Assembly: GCA_023254445.1 (NCBI GenBank)
Contig: JALRLN010000053.1
Span: 1 to 8,734 of the forward strand
DNA from: Candidatus Poseidoniaceae archaeon
GTDB lineage: Archaea > Thermoplasmatota > Poseidoniia > Poseidoniales > Poseidoniaceae
DNA: 8,734 nt
Direction: 5' to 3'
Under the pieces are notes generated by a model. It ran no database searches and was not told the DNA's origin. It was given only the letters and a program-made list of their open reading frames with translations. The position numbers and the translations under genes are program-made. Positions 1 to 6,845 of the stretch are shown here, in pieces; position 1 is the stretch's first letter; each line of letters opens with the position of its first letter.

Positions 1-3000
1 TGACCCGGTTGACGCTTGGTACGGTCATCGACACCGTGCACCCCGAACCTCAAGCCGGACTGACGTCCGCTCGCCTGAACCTCGGCACCTACGACCTGAA
101 CGCCACGGTGCGCAACGACGGCGTCATGCCCGTTTCCGCCGTGCTCGAAGTGGTGCTGACCTCTCTTGACGGCGGCCCGACGATGACCGTGTGGTCGAAC
201 ACCATCCCCGTGCTCGCACCCGGCTCGCTTCACGCGCCTTCCTCGGCCAGCCTGCTCACCTACGCGCTCGATGCCTCCTCGATGACGGGGGAGTGGAACG
301 TCACGATGACGGTCCTGTACAACGGCTCGTTGGGCAGCACGCAGGAGCTGGCAGCGGCCTTCGACGTGATCTTCTCCGACTACACCGCGAGCCTCGATGT
401 TCCTGCTGACCGGGTCATGCAACCCGGAACGACCCGCCTCTTCACGTTCAGCCTTGAGAACACGGGGTCCCAGTTGGACGCGTGGACCATCGGAACCTCC
501 TCGTTGCTCGGTTGGGTGGACACCTCCTCGTGGCCCGCGGGGACTGGGGTGCTCGCATCAGGAGGCACCTCGGAACTGGTGGCCTCCGTGACCGTTCCCA
601 TCACTGCTCCTCGGGCACAAACGGAAATTTTCGTCGTGACCTTCACCTCCAACGGGGCCAGCCCGTCCTACTCCCTGCAGGCCGTGTTGCGCATCACGGC
701 CGGTGAACTGTTCAACGCAACCGTCGACCTCGACAACACCAGCGTCGAAGTGGTGCCGGGTCAGGAACACCTCGTGTCGCTGAACGTGACGAACACCGGC
801 AACGTTCCCGCTGTGTTCGCTCTCTCCGCTGGATTCTCGCCCAATCCGTCCGGATGGACCAGCCGCCTCACCGCCGTGAACACGGGCTACCTCCAGCCCG
901 GCCAAACCGTGGTCGTGCAGGTCGGCGTCACGCCCGCCCACATCAGCACCCCGCTCGACCCGAGCGAGCGCAACCGAGCGGGCGACGTGGTGGACGTCTG
1001 GGTCAGCGCCTCCGCCAACGGTGGCGCCCCAATCACCGACGCGCAGAGCGTCACGGTCGCTCCCGTGATCGTCGTGGACCCCGGCCTGAGCACCAGCGTG
1101 GTTGAACTGAGCAGCAACGATGTGTTGGCCGCTCAGTACGGCATTGGATTCGACAGCGTTGTCCCGATGAACCTGCAGGTGAGGCACAACCTCGTGGACG
1201 ACCTCAACGAAGTGCTGAACGCCACCGTTGCGATCAGCGACGTGCGGTTCACCTCCTCTGGTGGCGCTGGTGGCTTCAGCGAAGTGGACCGCTGGTCGTT
1301 CGAAGTCACGCCCCAAAACGCGTCTGGTCTTGCGCTTGGCTCAGCCACGGCTGCGGCGTTGGGCATCCAAGGGCCAGCCGACGCACTACCGCTCGCGGGA
1401 ACGGTCGAGGCCGACGTCACGGTCACGCCAGTGCTCTCTGGACCCCTGAGCAGCAACGGCGTCTCTGCTGCAGCCGTGACGCGCAGCGTCCAGGTCGTCG
1501 TCCCGGCCGTGTCCGACGGCGGTGTCCTCGACACCGGCGTGCTGACGGCTGAACTTGGCGTAGCGACCACCTTTGACATCGGCTTTGAGAACCTTGGGAA
1601 CGACGTTTCGGATTACCGAATCAGCCTGCTCGATACCCTTCCCATCACGTGGTCTGCCTTCCTGGACACCAACCAACTGATGACGGAAATCACGTCCCTC
1701 CCCTCCTCGGTCGCCACCTACCCCGCCCTTGGCACCGCGCACCAAACCACCTTCCCGCTTACGGTGACCTCCGACCCCCTCGCACAGGCCGGATCCATCA
1801 CCTACGTCGACCTGCAGGTGGAGGATTTGGACACCGGCGCGGTGCTCCAACAGGCGCGTGTTCCCATCACGGTTGAGGCGCACGTGGACGGCGCCTTGAC
1901 CCCTGAGTATCAACTGGTGAACCTCTCCATCTACGAGACGCCGTTGACCAGTTTCACGATGCGGAACACGGGCAACACGCCCGCAGAATTCCTCGTCGAG
2001 ATCGACGACCCCTCGGACGAGGTGGACTTTGTGCTCACAAGCAGCGATGCTGTGCTGATCGGTGCAGGATTCAGCGATGCGATCAAGATTGAGATCGTTC
2101 CGAGCGCGGATGCCGCTGCTGACGTCAACTACTCCGCGACGGTCACCGTCACGGTCGTTGGGGGGCCGGTCCTGCAGGCGGTCGTCGAAGCGAACATCAG
2201 CGCGATGGACGACGTCAGCGTCCTCTTCGCTGAAGCCTTGGACAGCGATTCCGACCTTGCCGGTGTGCAGCACAACGTTGTGCCCGGGACAACCGTGGTC
2301 CTCGGTTTCGACGTGCTCAACAACGGGAACTTCCTCGAGGACCTCGCCTTGGAAGCCGAGGTCGACGGCGGTTGGGGGACCTCCCTCTCCACCGCAACAA
2401 TGAGCCTCGCCATCGACCAAAGCGAAGCAGGCGCGTTGACCCTCACGGTGCCCGCCCTTGGCGGAAGCGAGGCGCTCAACAGCGGCGACGTGCACACCGT
2501 CCGACTCTTTGTCAACGACTCGAGCACGGGCGTGCTCCGTGCGGTTGGCAGCATGGACGTCGTCGTGGCCCCGTTGTTCGACATCAACAGCCCGGAGTGG
2601 CCCGACGAACTGCTCTTCCACCGCGGACTGACGCGTTCGATCAGCGCCCCCGTCATCAACGTTGGAAACTCCGACATCGAGGTGCTTGTGAGCGTCGGAG
2701 TGTACCGGGCGGGCCTCACCGTTGAAAGCGATGATTGGTCGCTTTCCAGCGCGCCGTCTCAGACGGTGTTGCTCCCCCGGAACCAGCCCGTGACCCTCGA
2801 CATCAGCGTGACCCTGGACGAACTTGAGCCAACCCTCGCCCTTCAGGGTGAATTGCGGGTTACGCTGACGCCCGTCGATGAATCGGTGACGGGCTCTGCG
2901 GACCTCGACACCTTGCTTGGCGTGTCCAGGATGTTCCAGGTCGAACCCGAGGTTTTCATGCCGGCGTTGGACGACGCCCCGAAGGTCTTCGACTTCCTCT

Positions 3001-4472
3001 GGACGCACGTCCCATCGTCGGTCTCCACGGCCGCCGTCTACGAGCTTGAATTGTGCAGCGCAGAACGGCTCATCGACCCCGCGCTTGTCGCGCCGAGCAT
3101 CGACGCCAGCGCCTTGGTGTGGGGCTTCGACCTTGTCACTGGGCAGGGCAGCAACGGAACCTACGACCTCGACGTGGACGCGTCGGGCTGTTCCCCGAGC
3201 AACCCGGACAACCGCATCACGCTCCCCCTCCGTCAAGCATGGACGCTGAGCGGCGCCCCCGACATCGTCATCGACGCGCCCAACCGGCCCAACCTGCTTC
3301 CCGGGGACGGCTGGGCGTTGACCTTCCGCCTCTACCATCCAGACGAACACACGGGATACACGGTGTTCACGGAAGCGACCTTCACCTACAAATTGGATTC
3401 CAAGGCAGACCCAGCCTTCGACCTTGAGGACACCCTGGACGAGGTCACCATCTCAGGCACGCGCCTGATGGAAGGGGTTGGCACCGAGGTCCAACTTGAT
3501 TTGATCAACTACGGGACGTCGCTCGCGGTTGACATTCGACCGACCTTGACCTGTGATGGCGCCACTGTCGAGCAACCCGACGCCGACCCCATCATGGTCC
3601 TCGCTCCAAACGAGCGCGTGACCGTGGCGTGGCGCATCGTCCCAGAGACCTTCGACTGGTGGCTGAGTTCCAACACCCTCCGATGCGAAGCCTCGTGGGA
3701 CTCGCCCTTGGCCGCCTCCTTCGGCGACAACGAAGCAAACAACGTCCTCGCCTTTGAGGAAGAAGTCGTGGCGTGGTCACCGCGCGCGTTGGTGGTCCTT
3801 GTTGGGGCCGCCACCGGCTTGTTCCTCGCGGCCATCCTCTTGGCCCTGCGCAACCAGAACGACAACTTCCGCTTGGCTGCCGTGTACGCCGGATTGCTTG
3901 GCCTCGGGTTCTCCTTCCACCTGATGAGCATCGTCTGGTGGGGCCCCGCTGTCTTGGTGGTTGCAGCCCTCTGGACGTGGTCGATGAGTTGGCGGGCCTC
4001 CGAAGAATTCCGCGTCCTCCACGAGGACTACCAGCGCCAACGGAAGGGGCTTTCCACCATCTATGCCGACCATTTCGAAGCCTTGGCCGACACGCAGCGC
4101 GCTCTCTCTGTCATCCTTGCCATGCCTGTGTTCGGCTTCATGCTGATCGTGCTTGGCGTCCCCGCTCAGGTCCCTGAGACGACAGAAAACATCGCCGTGC
4201 TTCTGACCTACCTGATCGTGGTGTCCGTGGGGGTCGTCGTGCTCATGCGTCGTGCGAACAAGACCTACGGTCGCATCTACGGTCGTTTGACGGACATCGA
4301 GACCTCGTCGGCACGCATCGAGCGGGACCTGGCCGACCCGGCACGCCTGCTTGGCGACCTTGCCGAAGACGGCTTGGGCTTGGCGGACCTGCTCGACGAA
4401 GCGAGCCAGGCAACGCGGGACCTCAGCGACGACGTGGAATGGGACAGCGAGGGGGTGAACGCCGATGCCTGA
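1..4472 (+). CDS. Giant Ig-like-repeat membrane protein, 5' end outside window
   Basis: The reading frame is already open at base 3, and the first possible start (TTG at 9) has no ribosome site, so the true start and any signal peptide lie upstream. Residues are numbered from that TTG (1487 aa). Residues 1 to about 1240 form an extracytoplasmic stalk of Ig-like modules with the recurring strand motif hydrophobic-x-N-x-G, as in CARDB/NEW3 domains: N36, N151, N262, N528, N653, N771, N884 and N1167. The stalk is acidic, rich in Ser/Thr and N-x-S/T sequons, with four Cys between about 1010 and 1230. Five membrane helices follow at roughly 1259-1281, 1289-1309, 1312-1328, 1366-1384 and 1394-1413. 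Basic residues (RNQNDNFR, QRQRK, MRRANK) sit on the predicted inner side, which puts the acidic, helical C-tail (1414-1487) in the cytoplasm. I recognise no named family. It is probably an envelope stalk, adhesin or anchor, and its link to the archaellum is inferred from position. Confidence 0.85.
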   Translation, partial: TRLTLGTVIDTVHPEPQAGLTSARLNLGTYDLNATVRNDGVMPVSAVLEVVLTSLDGGPTMTVWSNTIPVLAPGSLHAPSSASLLTYALDASSMTGEWNVTMTVLYNGSLGSTQELAAAFDVIFSDYTASLDVPADRVMQPGTTRLFTFSLENTGSQLDAWTIGTSSLLGWVDTSSWPAGTGVLASGGTSELVASVTVPITAPRAQTEIFVVTFTSNGASPSYSLQAVLRITAGELFNATVDLDNTSVEVVPGQEHLVSLNVTNTGNVPAVFALSAGFSPNPSGWTSRLTAVNTGYLQPGQTVVVQVGVTPAHISTPLDPSERNRAGDVVDVWVSASANGGAPITDAQSVTVAPVIVVDPGLSTSVVELSSNDVLAAQYGIGFDSVVPMNLQVRHNLVDDLNEVLNATVAISDVRFTSSGGAGGFSEVDRWSFEVTPQNASGLALGSATAAALGIQGPADALPLAGTVEADVTVTPVLSGPLSSNGVSAAAVTRSVQVVVPAVSDGGVLDTGVLTAELGVATTFDIGFENLGNDVSDYRISLLDTLPITWSAFLDTNQLMTEITSLPSSVATYPALGTAHQTTFPLTVTSDPLAQAGSITYVDLQVEDLDTGAVLQQARVPITVEAHVDGALTPEYQLVNLSIYETPLTSFTMRNTGNTPAEFLVEIDDPSDEVDFVLTSSDAVLIGAGFSDAIKIEIVPSADAAADVNYSATVTVTVVGGPVLQAVVEANISAMDDVSVLFAEALDSDSDLAGVQHNVVPGTTVVLGFDVLNNGNFLEDLALEAEVDGGWGTSLSTATMSLAIDQSEAGALTLTVPALGGSEALNSGDVHTVRLFVNDSSTGVLRAVGSMDVVVAPLFDINSPEWPDELLFHRGLTRSISAPVINVGNSDIEVLVSVGVYRAGLTVESDDWSLSSAPSQTVLLPRNQPVTLDISVTLDELEPTLALQGELRVTLTPVDESVTGSADLDTLLGVSRMFQVEPEVFMPALDDAPKVFDFLWTHVPSSVSTAAVYELELCSAERLIDPALVAPSIDASALVWGFDLVTGQGSNGTYDLDVDASGCSPSNPDNRITLPLRQAWTLSGAPDIVIDAPNRPNLLPGDGWALTFRLYHPDEHTGYTVFTEATFTYKLDSKADPAFDLEDTLDEVTISGTRLMEGVGTEVQLDLINYGTSLAVDIRPTLTCDGATVEQPDADPIMVLAPNERVTVAWRIVPETFDWWLSSNTLRCEASWDSPLAASFGDNEANNVLAFEEEVVAWSPRALVVLVGAATGLFLAAILLALRNQNDNFRLAAVYAGLLGLGFSFHLMSIVWWGPAVLVVAALWTWSMSWRASEEFRVLHEDYQRQRKGLSTIYADHFEALADTQRALSVILAMPVFGFMLIVLGVPAQVPETTENIAVLLTYLIVVSVGVVVLMRRANKTYGRIYGRLTDIETSSARIERDLADPARLLGDLAEDGLGLADLLDEASQATRDLSDDVEWDSEGVNADA
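4449..4458 (+). promoter_or_regulatory. Ribosome binding site for the coiled-coil/Ig-like gene
   Basis: GAGGGGGTGA lies inside the last codons of the giant membrane protein, 6 bases before the ATG at 4465. It is a clear Shine-Dalgarno match and supports that start despite the 8-base overlap, which suggests translational coupling of the two genes. Confidence 0.7.
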
Positions 4473-5598
4473 TGCTGTTGAAGACCTGGACATCGAGGAC
4501 GTTGAAGGCCTCGAGGCGTCCATGCCCCTCGACGAGGAGACGGAAAAAGCGCTCGACGAGGTGGCCGCTGATGCGGTCGGAGAGGACGAGACGGACCTCC
4601 CCGACTACGACGACCTCGAGGAGGTCGACTTCGAGGATGCCGAAGACGCGCCAACGGTGGCCGCGGCGTCCCGCGGGCTCGGCTTGGCCGTGGACGCTGT
4701 GCTGTCGCAGCAGGTGAACTCCCTTGCACGCACCGAGGTGGACGTGGCTGAGGCAAGGGCTCACCTGACCGCGCACCGCCTTCGACGGGCCCTGAAAGCC
4801 GTGCTTCGCGCCGAACGCGCCCTTGAGGAACTCAAGGAATCCGTGCTTCACCTGCGCCGGTCCATGGCGCTCCTCCATCGCTTGCTGAAGGAGAAGCAGA
4901 ACGTGACCCACCGCGAGGTGGAGCACATCCTCATGCGCCTTCGTGACGCCACCAGCGCAGCCGAAGTTGGTGAGGTCGGGACCGCCGCGTCGGAAGTCGA
5001 AGGTTTGGTGGACGACCTCATCGGAGGCGACACCACGAACCTGAATCCCTTCCTTTTCCGCCACTTCTGGCTCGGCATCGACACGCGCTGGCCAGCCGGC
5101 GGCGACATGGGCGTGATGATCGTCCGCATCATCAACGACGGGGCGGTCACGCTCCCAATGATGAGGATGCACCCGCCGGTGCCCGAGGGCTGGTTCTGCG
5201 ACCCAGAGATGATCGACGTGCCCAGCATCAACCCCGGAGGCAACCTCCCCGTCCGCTTCGAAGTCACGGCCGATCGACGGTACGGGGCCGACGAAATCCC
5301 GCTCTCTCGAAAATTGGCCCTCACCACCGGGTACGAGATGCGTTCTGGCGACATCGTTTGCACCGTCCGAGCACAAAACCGTGCGTTGGAGCCCTTGGTG
5401 GACATCCTGATCGACCCATGGTTCCCGCCCGGGTACACGTCGGACGCTCTGCCCATGATCCCGCGCCTCGAACCCGACGAGGTTGCAACCATCCGCATCC
5501 CCCTCCGCATTGACATCGGTGGCCCGCGTGCCGGCGCCGCCTCCCATTCCACCCCGCGACCAGAGAAGCGGGGAGGATCAAAAAAACACACGAGGTGA
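4465..5598 (+). CDS. Soluble acidic coiled-coil protein with C-terminal Ig-like (NEW3-type) domain
   Basis: This 377 aa protein has no signal peptide or membrane segment, so it is probably cytoplasmic. Residues 1-61 are nearly half Asp/Glu. Residues about 85-188 are helical with charged heptad-like spacing (AEARAHLTAHRLRRALKAVL, then further Glu/Arg/Leu-rich helices), probably a coiled coil. Residues about 198-352 look like a beta sandwich carrying the NEW3-type pattern: VRIINDGAVTLP, then PEGW, then NPGGNLPVRFEV. The last 24 residues are basic (RPEKRGGSKKHTR). The start is fixed by the ribosome site 6 bases upstream. The gene overlaps the giant membrane protein by 8 bases and ends 7 bases before the first archaellin. 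No family name is recognised. The Ig-like motif resembles that of the neighbour's stalk, which is odd for a protein without an export signal. A scaffold working with the membrane protein's cytoplasmic tail or the archaellum motor is a guess. Confidence 0.85.
   Translation: MPDAVEDLDIEDVEGLEASMPLDEETEKALDEVAADAVGEDETDLPDYDDLEEVDFEDAEDAPTVAAASRGLGLAVDAVLSQQVNSLARTEVDVAEARAHLTAHRLRRALKAVLRAERALEELKESVLHLRRSMALLHRLLKEKQNVTHREVEHILMRLRDATSAAEVGEVGTAASEVEGLVDDLIGGDTTNLNPFLFRHFWLGIDTRWPAGGDMGVMIVRIINDGAVTLPMMRMHPPVPEGWFCDPEMIDVPSINPGGNLPVRFEVTADRRYGADEIPLSRKLALTTGYEMRSGDIVCTVRAQNRALEPLVDILIDPWFPPGYTSDALPMIPRLEPDEVATIRIPLRIDIGGPRAGAASHSTPRPEKRGGSKKHTR
5548..5577 (+). promoter_or_regulatory. RNA hairpin just upstream of the archaellin pair
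   Basis: CCCCGC (5552-5557) pairs perfectly with GCGGGG (5568-5573) around a 10-base loop. Beyond an A/A mismatch (5551/5574) the stem continues with TCC (5548-5550) and GGA (5575-5577). It lies in the last codons of the upstream gene, 28 bases before the archaellin ATG, and is followed by seven A residues. It could protect or process the 5' end of an archaellin mRNA. No function is shown by the sequence, and coding constraint could contribute. Confidence 0.4.
5592..5598 (+). promoter_or_regulatory. Ribosome binding site of first archaellin
   Basis: GAGGTGA, 7 bases before the ATG at 5606. Its last three bases are the stop codon of the preceding gene. It fixes the start at 5606 rather than at the in-frame ATG at 5483. 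Confidence 0.75.
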
Positions 5599-5605
5599 AC
5601 AAGAA

Positions 5606-6184
5606 ATGAACAACCAAACGAACGAAAAGCGCGACAACGTCGCGGCCATTGGTATTGGTGCGATGATCGTTTTCATCGCATTGATCCTGGTGGCTGCGGT
5701 TGCAGCAGCGGTCATCATCCAGACCGCTGAAAAGTTGCAACAGAATGCCCAAGCCGCGGGTGACGACACCCAAGAGCAGATGTCCACCAAGGTGGTCCTG
5801 CTCTCGACCGTCATCTCCGACATGACGGTGGGTGGAGAGGCCCTCTTCACCACCTTCGAACTCGCTCCGGGTTCGAACCCCGTGAGCGCCGACACCGTGT
5901 CCTTCACGGTGGTCTGTGACGACGGTGGTGGCGTGGCGGCCTTCGACGATGGCTCCTTCGACGACGCGACGGACCACGAGGGCGACGGCGACACCGACCT
6001 GTCGCCGCTCGACCCGATCACGCTGCAGCCAGGGACCACCTACGTGCGCGTGCTCGACGTCCCCAACTGTGCTCCATCTGCAAACACCGACCACGTCCTC
6101 ATCATCTCCGTTGAGGGCGGTGGCAACACGTACGAAGCCCTCCAGTACGGGAGTGCTCCGGCCGTCGGCGATGTGGTGGTCTGA
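5606..6184 (+). CDS. arlB: Archaellin (archaeal flagellin) 1
   Basis: This 192 aa protein is a subunit of the rotating archaellum filament. A short polar leader (MNNQTNEKRDNVA) is followed by the class III hydrophobic helix AIGIGAMIVFIALILVAAV, then AAAVIIQTAEKLQQNAQ, the classic archaellin core helix. The rest is a beta-rich outer domain ending with an EGGGNTYE motif. Alignment of GIGAMIVF with the usual GIGTLIVF puts the peptidase cut between A13 and A14, but the usual Lys/Arg-Gly before the cut is missing. Two Cys, 104 and 155, match a pair in the second archaellin. Residues 105-136 are very Asp-rich (CDDGGG, then DDGSFDDATDHEGDGDTD), a possible cation-binding loop. The start follows the GAGGTGA site. 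The length is near the usual 190-230 aa of archaellins. A type IV pilin is the alternative, but the arlF and arlG neighbours argue for an archaellin. Confidence 0.92.
   Translation: MNNQTNEKRDNVAAIGIGAMIVFIALILVAAVAAAVIIQTAEKLQQNAQAAGDDTQEQMSTKVVLLSTVISDMTVGGEALFTTFELAPGSNPVSADTVSFTVVCDDGGGVAAFDDGSFDDATDHEGDGDTDLSPLDPITLQPGTTYVRVLDVPNCAPSANTDHVLIISVEGGGNTYEALQYGSAPAVGDVVV
5642..5752 (+). repeat. Archaellin N-terminal core, paralogous copy A
   Basis: These 37 codons encode the same residues as 6247-6357 (copy B). Eighteen codons differ and all differences are synonymous. Copy A favours A/T-ending codons (ATT, GTT, GCA, TTG, CAA), whereas copy B uses G/C-ending ones. Confidence 0.85.
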
Positions 6185-6186
6185 AC

Positions 6187-6193
6187 GAGGTGA
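6187..6193 (+). promoter_or_regulatory. Ribosome binding site of second archaellin
   Basis: GAGGTGA, identical to the site before the first archaellin. It is 5 bases before ATG 6199 and 17 before ATG 6211, and it overlaps the candidate GTG at 6190, so it favours 6199 and argues against 6190. Confidence 0.75.
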
Positions 6194-6198
6194 ACGAC

Positions 6199-6798
6199 AT
6201 GAAGAACAACATGAACAACACGAACAACGAGAAGCAAGACACCATGGCTGCGATTGGCATCGGTGCGATGATCGTCTTCATCGCGCTCATCCTCGTCGCT
6301 GCCGTGGCCGCAGCGGTCATCATCCAGACCGCTGAGAAGCTGCAGCAGAACGCTCAGTCCACCGGTGACGACACCACGGACGAGATGTCTGGGAAGATTC
6401 AGGTGCTCAACGTCTTCGTTAACGACGACGACGGATACGTCGTATACTTCCGGCTCGCCGCCGGTTCCGACGACGTCAGCAATGCGGGCATCCTTTGGCA
6501 GCTCTCCTGTGACGACAACGCTGGTGGCCTCTCCTACCTGGCCGATGACTTCGCTGCGAACGCCATCACCCCGCTCGATGGGACGGGTGCGGTGACCACC
6601 GCCGAAGCCGGTGTTGCGTACCGCACCACGCTCGTTGCGGACGCGGACCCCTTGGACGCCAACGACCCTGACTGCGGTCCGGATCACCTGTTCCAGAACA
6701 ACATCCGAGCGACGCTGTACCTCCACGTTGAGGGCGGTGGCACCACCTACGACGTCCTGAAGGTCAACGACAACACGATTGGCGCCGTGGTGGTCTGA
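6199..6798 (+). CDS. arlB: Archaellin (archaeal flagellin) 2
   Basis: This 199 aa protein is the second filament subunit, 14 bases after the first. It has a polar leader (MKNNMNNTNNEKQDTMA), then the same core helix as archaellin 1, identical over 37 residues from AAIGIGAMIVF to EKLQQNAQ. The outer domain differs strongly but keeps a Cys pair (C104 and C159 from this start) and the late motif EGGGTTYD. ATG 6199 is chosen for its distance of 5 bases to GAGGTGA. ATG 6211 would give a leader of the same length as archaellin 1 (MNNTNNEKQD against MNNQTNEKRD) and remains possible. Both forms would mature to the same protein. Only one basic residue lies within six positions of the expected cut. The gene is followed by a strong hairpin, so its transcripts may often end or be trimmed there. 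Major and minor filament subunits are commonly encoded by such tandem copies; which one is major cannot be told. Confidence 0.9.
   Translation: MKNNMNNTNNEKQDTMAAIGIGAMIVFIALILVAAVAAAVIIQTAEKLQQNAQSTGDDTTDEMSGKIQVLNVFVNDDDGYVVYFRLAAGSDDVSNAGILWQLSCDDNAGGLSYLADDFAANAITPLDGTGAVTTAEAGVAYRTTLVADADPLDANDPDCGPDHLFQNNIRATLYLHVEGGGTTYDVLKVNDNTIGAVVV
6247..6357 (+). repeat. Archaellin N-terminal core, paralogous copy B
   Basis: Partner of 5642-5752. The 37 encoded residues are identical with only synonymous codon changes, as expected for an old duplication under strong selection on the filament core helix. Confidence 0.85.
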
Positions 6799-6805
6799 GC
6801 AACTC

Positions 6806-6836
6806 TGTGCCCCGACGCCCCCGGCGACGGGGTGCA
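6806..6836 (+). terminator. GC-rich hairpin after the archaellins, possible partial terminator or mRNA 3' end
   Basis: In the only sizeable gap of the operon (6799-6850), CCCCG-A-CGCC (6810-6819) pairs with GGCG-A-CGGGG (6823-6832) around a CCC loop. That is nine GC pairs and one A/A mismatch, and the stem extends outward through two G-U wobbles to G6807-C6835 and U6806-A6836. No U-run follows, so it is not a classical intrinsic terminator. It may act as an attenuator, or as a block to 3' exonucleases that keeps archaellin mRNA more abundant than the downstream genes. In methanogens, excess archaellin mRNA relative to downstream genes is established knowledge; its cause here is inferred. Confidence 0.55.
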
Positions 6837-6845
6837 GAGGAGGGA
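6837..6845 (+). promoter_or_regulatory. Ribosome binding site of the ArlD/E-like gene
   Basis: GAGGAGGGA begins directly after the hairpin and ends 5 bases before the ATG at 6851. It sets this start rather than the in-frame ATG at 6779, which would lie inside the archaellin gene. Confidence 0.7.

Noticed and set aside
9..11. TTG as start of the giant protein
   Set aside because: The frame is open to the window edge, no ribosome site can be seen and no signal peptide follows; the gene starts upstream.
1386..3350. Long open frame of 654 codons on the minus strand
   Set aside because: It lies opposite the giant membrane protein, is full of Arg, His and Gly/Val in no protein-like order and has no recognisable domain; high third-base GC creates such frames.
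4675..4728. Hydrophobic stretch in the coiled-coil protein (residues 71-88) as a membrane helix
   Set aside because: It is interrupted by Asp, Ser and Gln and too weakly hydrophobic; it looks like an amphipathic helix.
4423..5547. Minus-strand open frame of 374 codons opposite the coiled-coil/Ig-like gene
   Set aside because: It is a codon-bias shadow; the plus-strand gene has a ribosome site, domain structure and operon context.
5578..5590. A-rich stretch as a TATA box for an archaellin promoter
   Set aside because: It lacks a T/A alternation, and a start about 25 bases on would fall at the ATG and remove the ribosome site, so it does not fit as a promoter.
5483..5605. In-frame N-terminal extension of archaellin 1
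   Set aside because: It lies inside the preceding gene, is Pro-rich and lacks a ribosome site; ATG 5606 gives a normal leader length.
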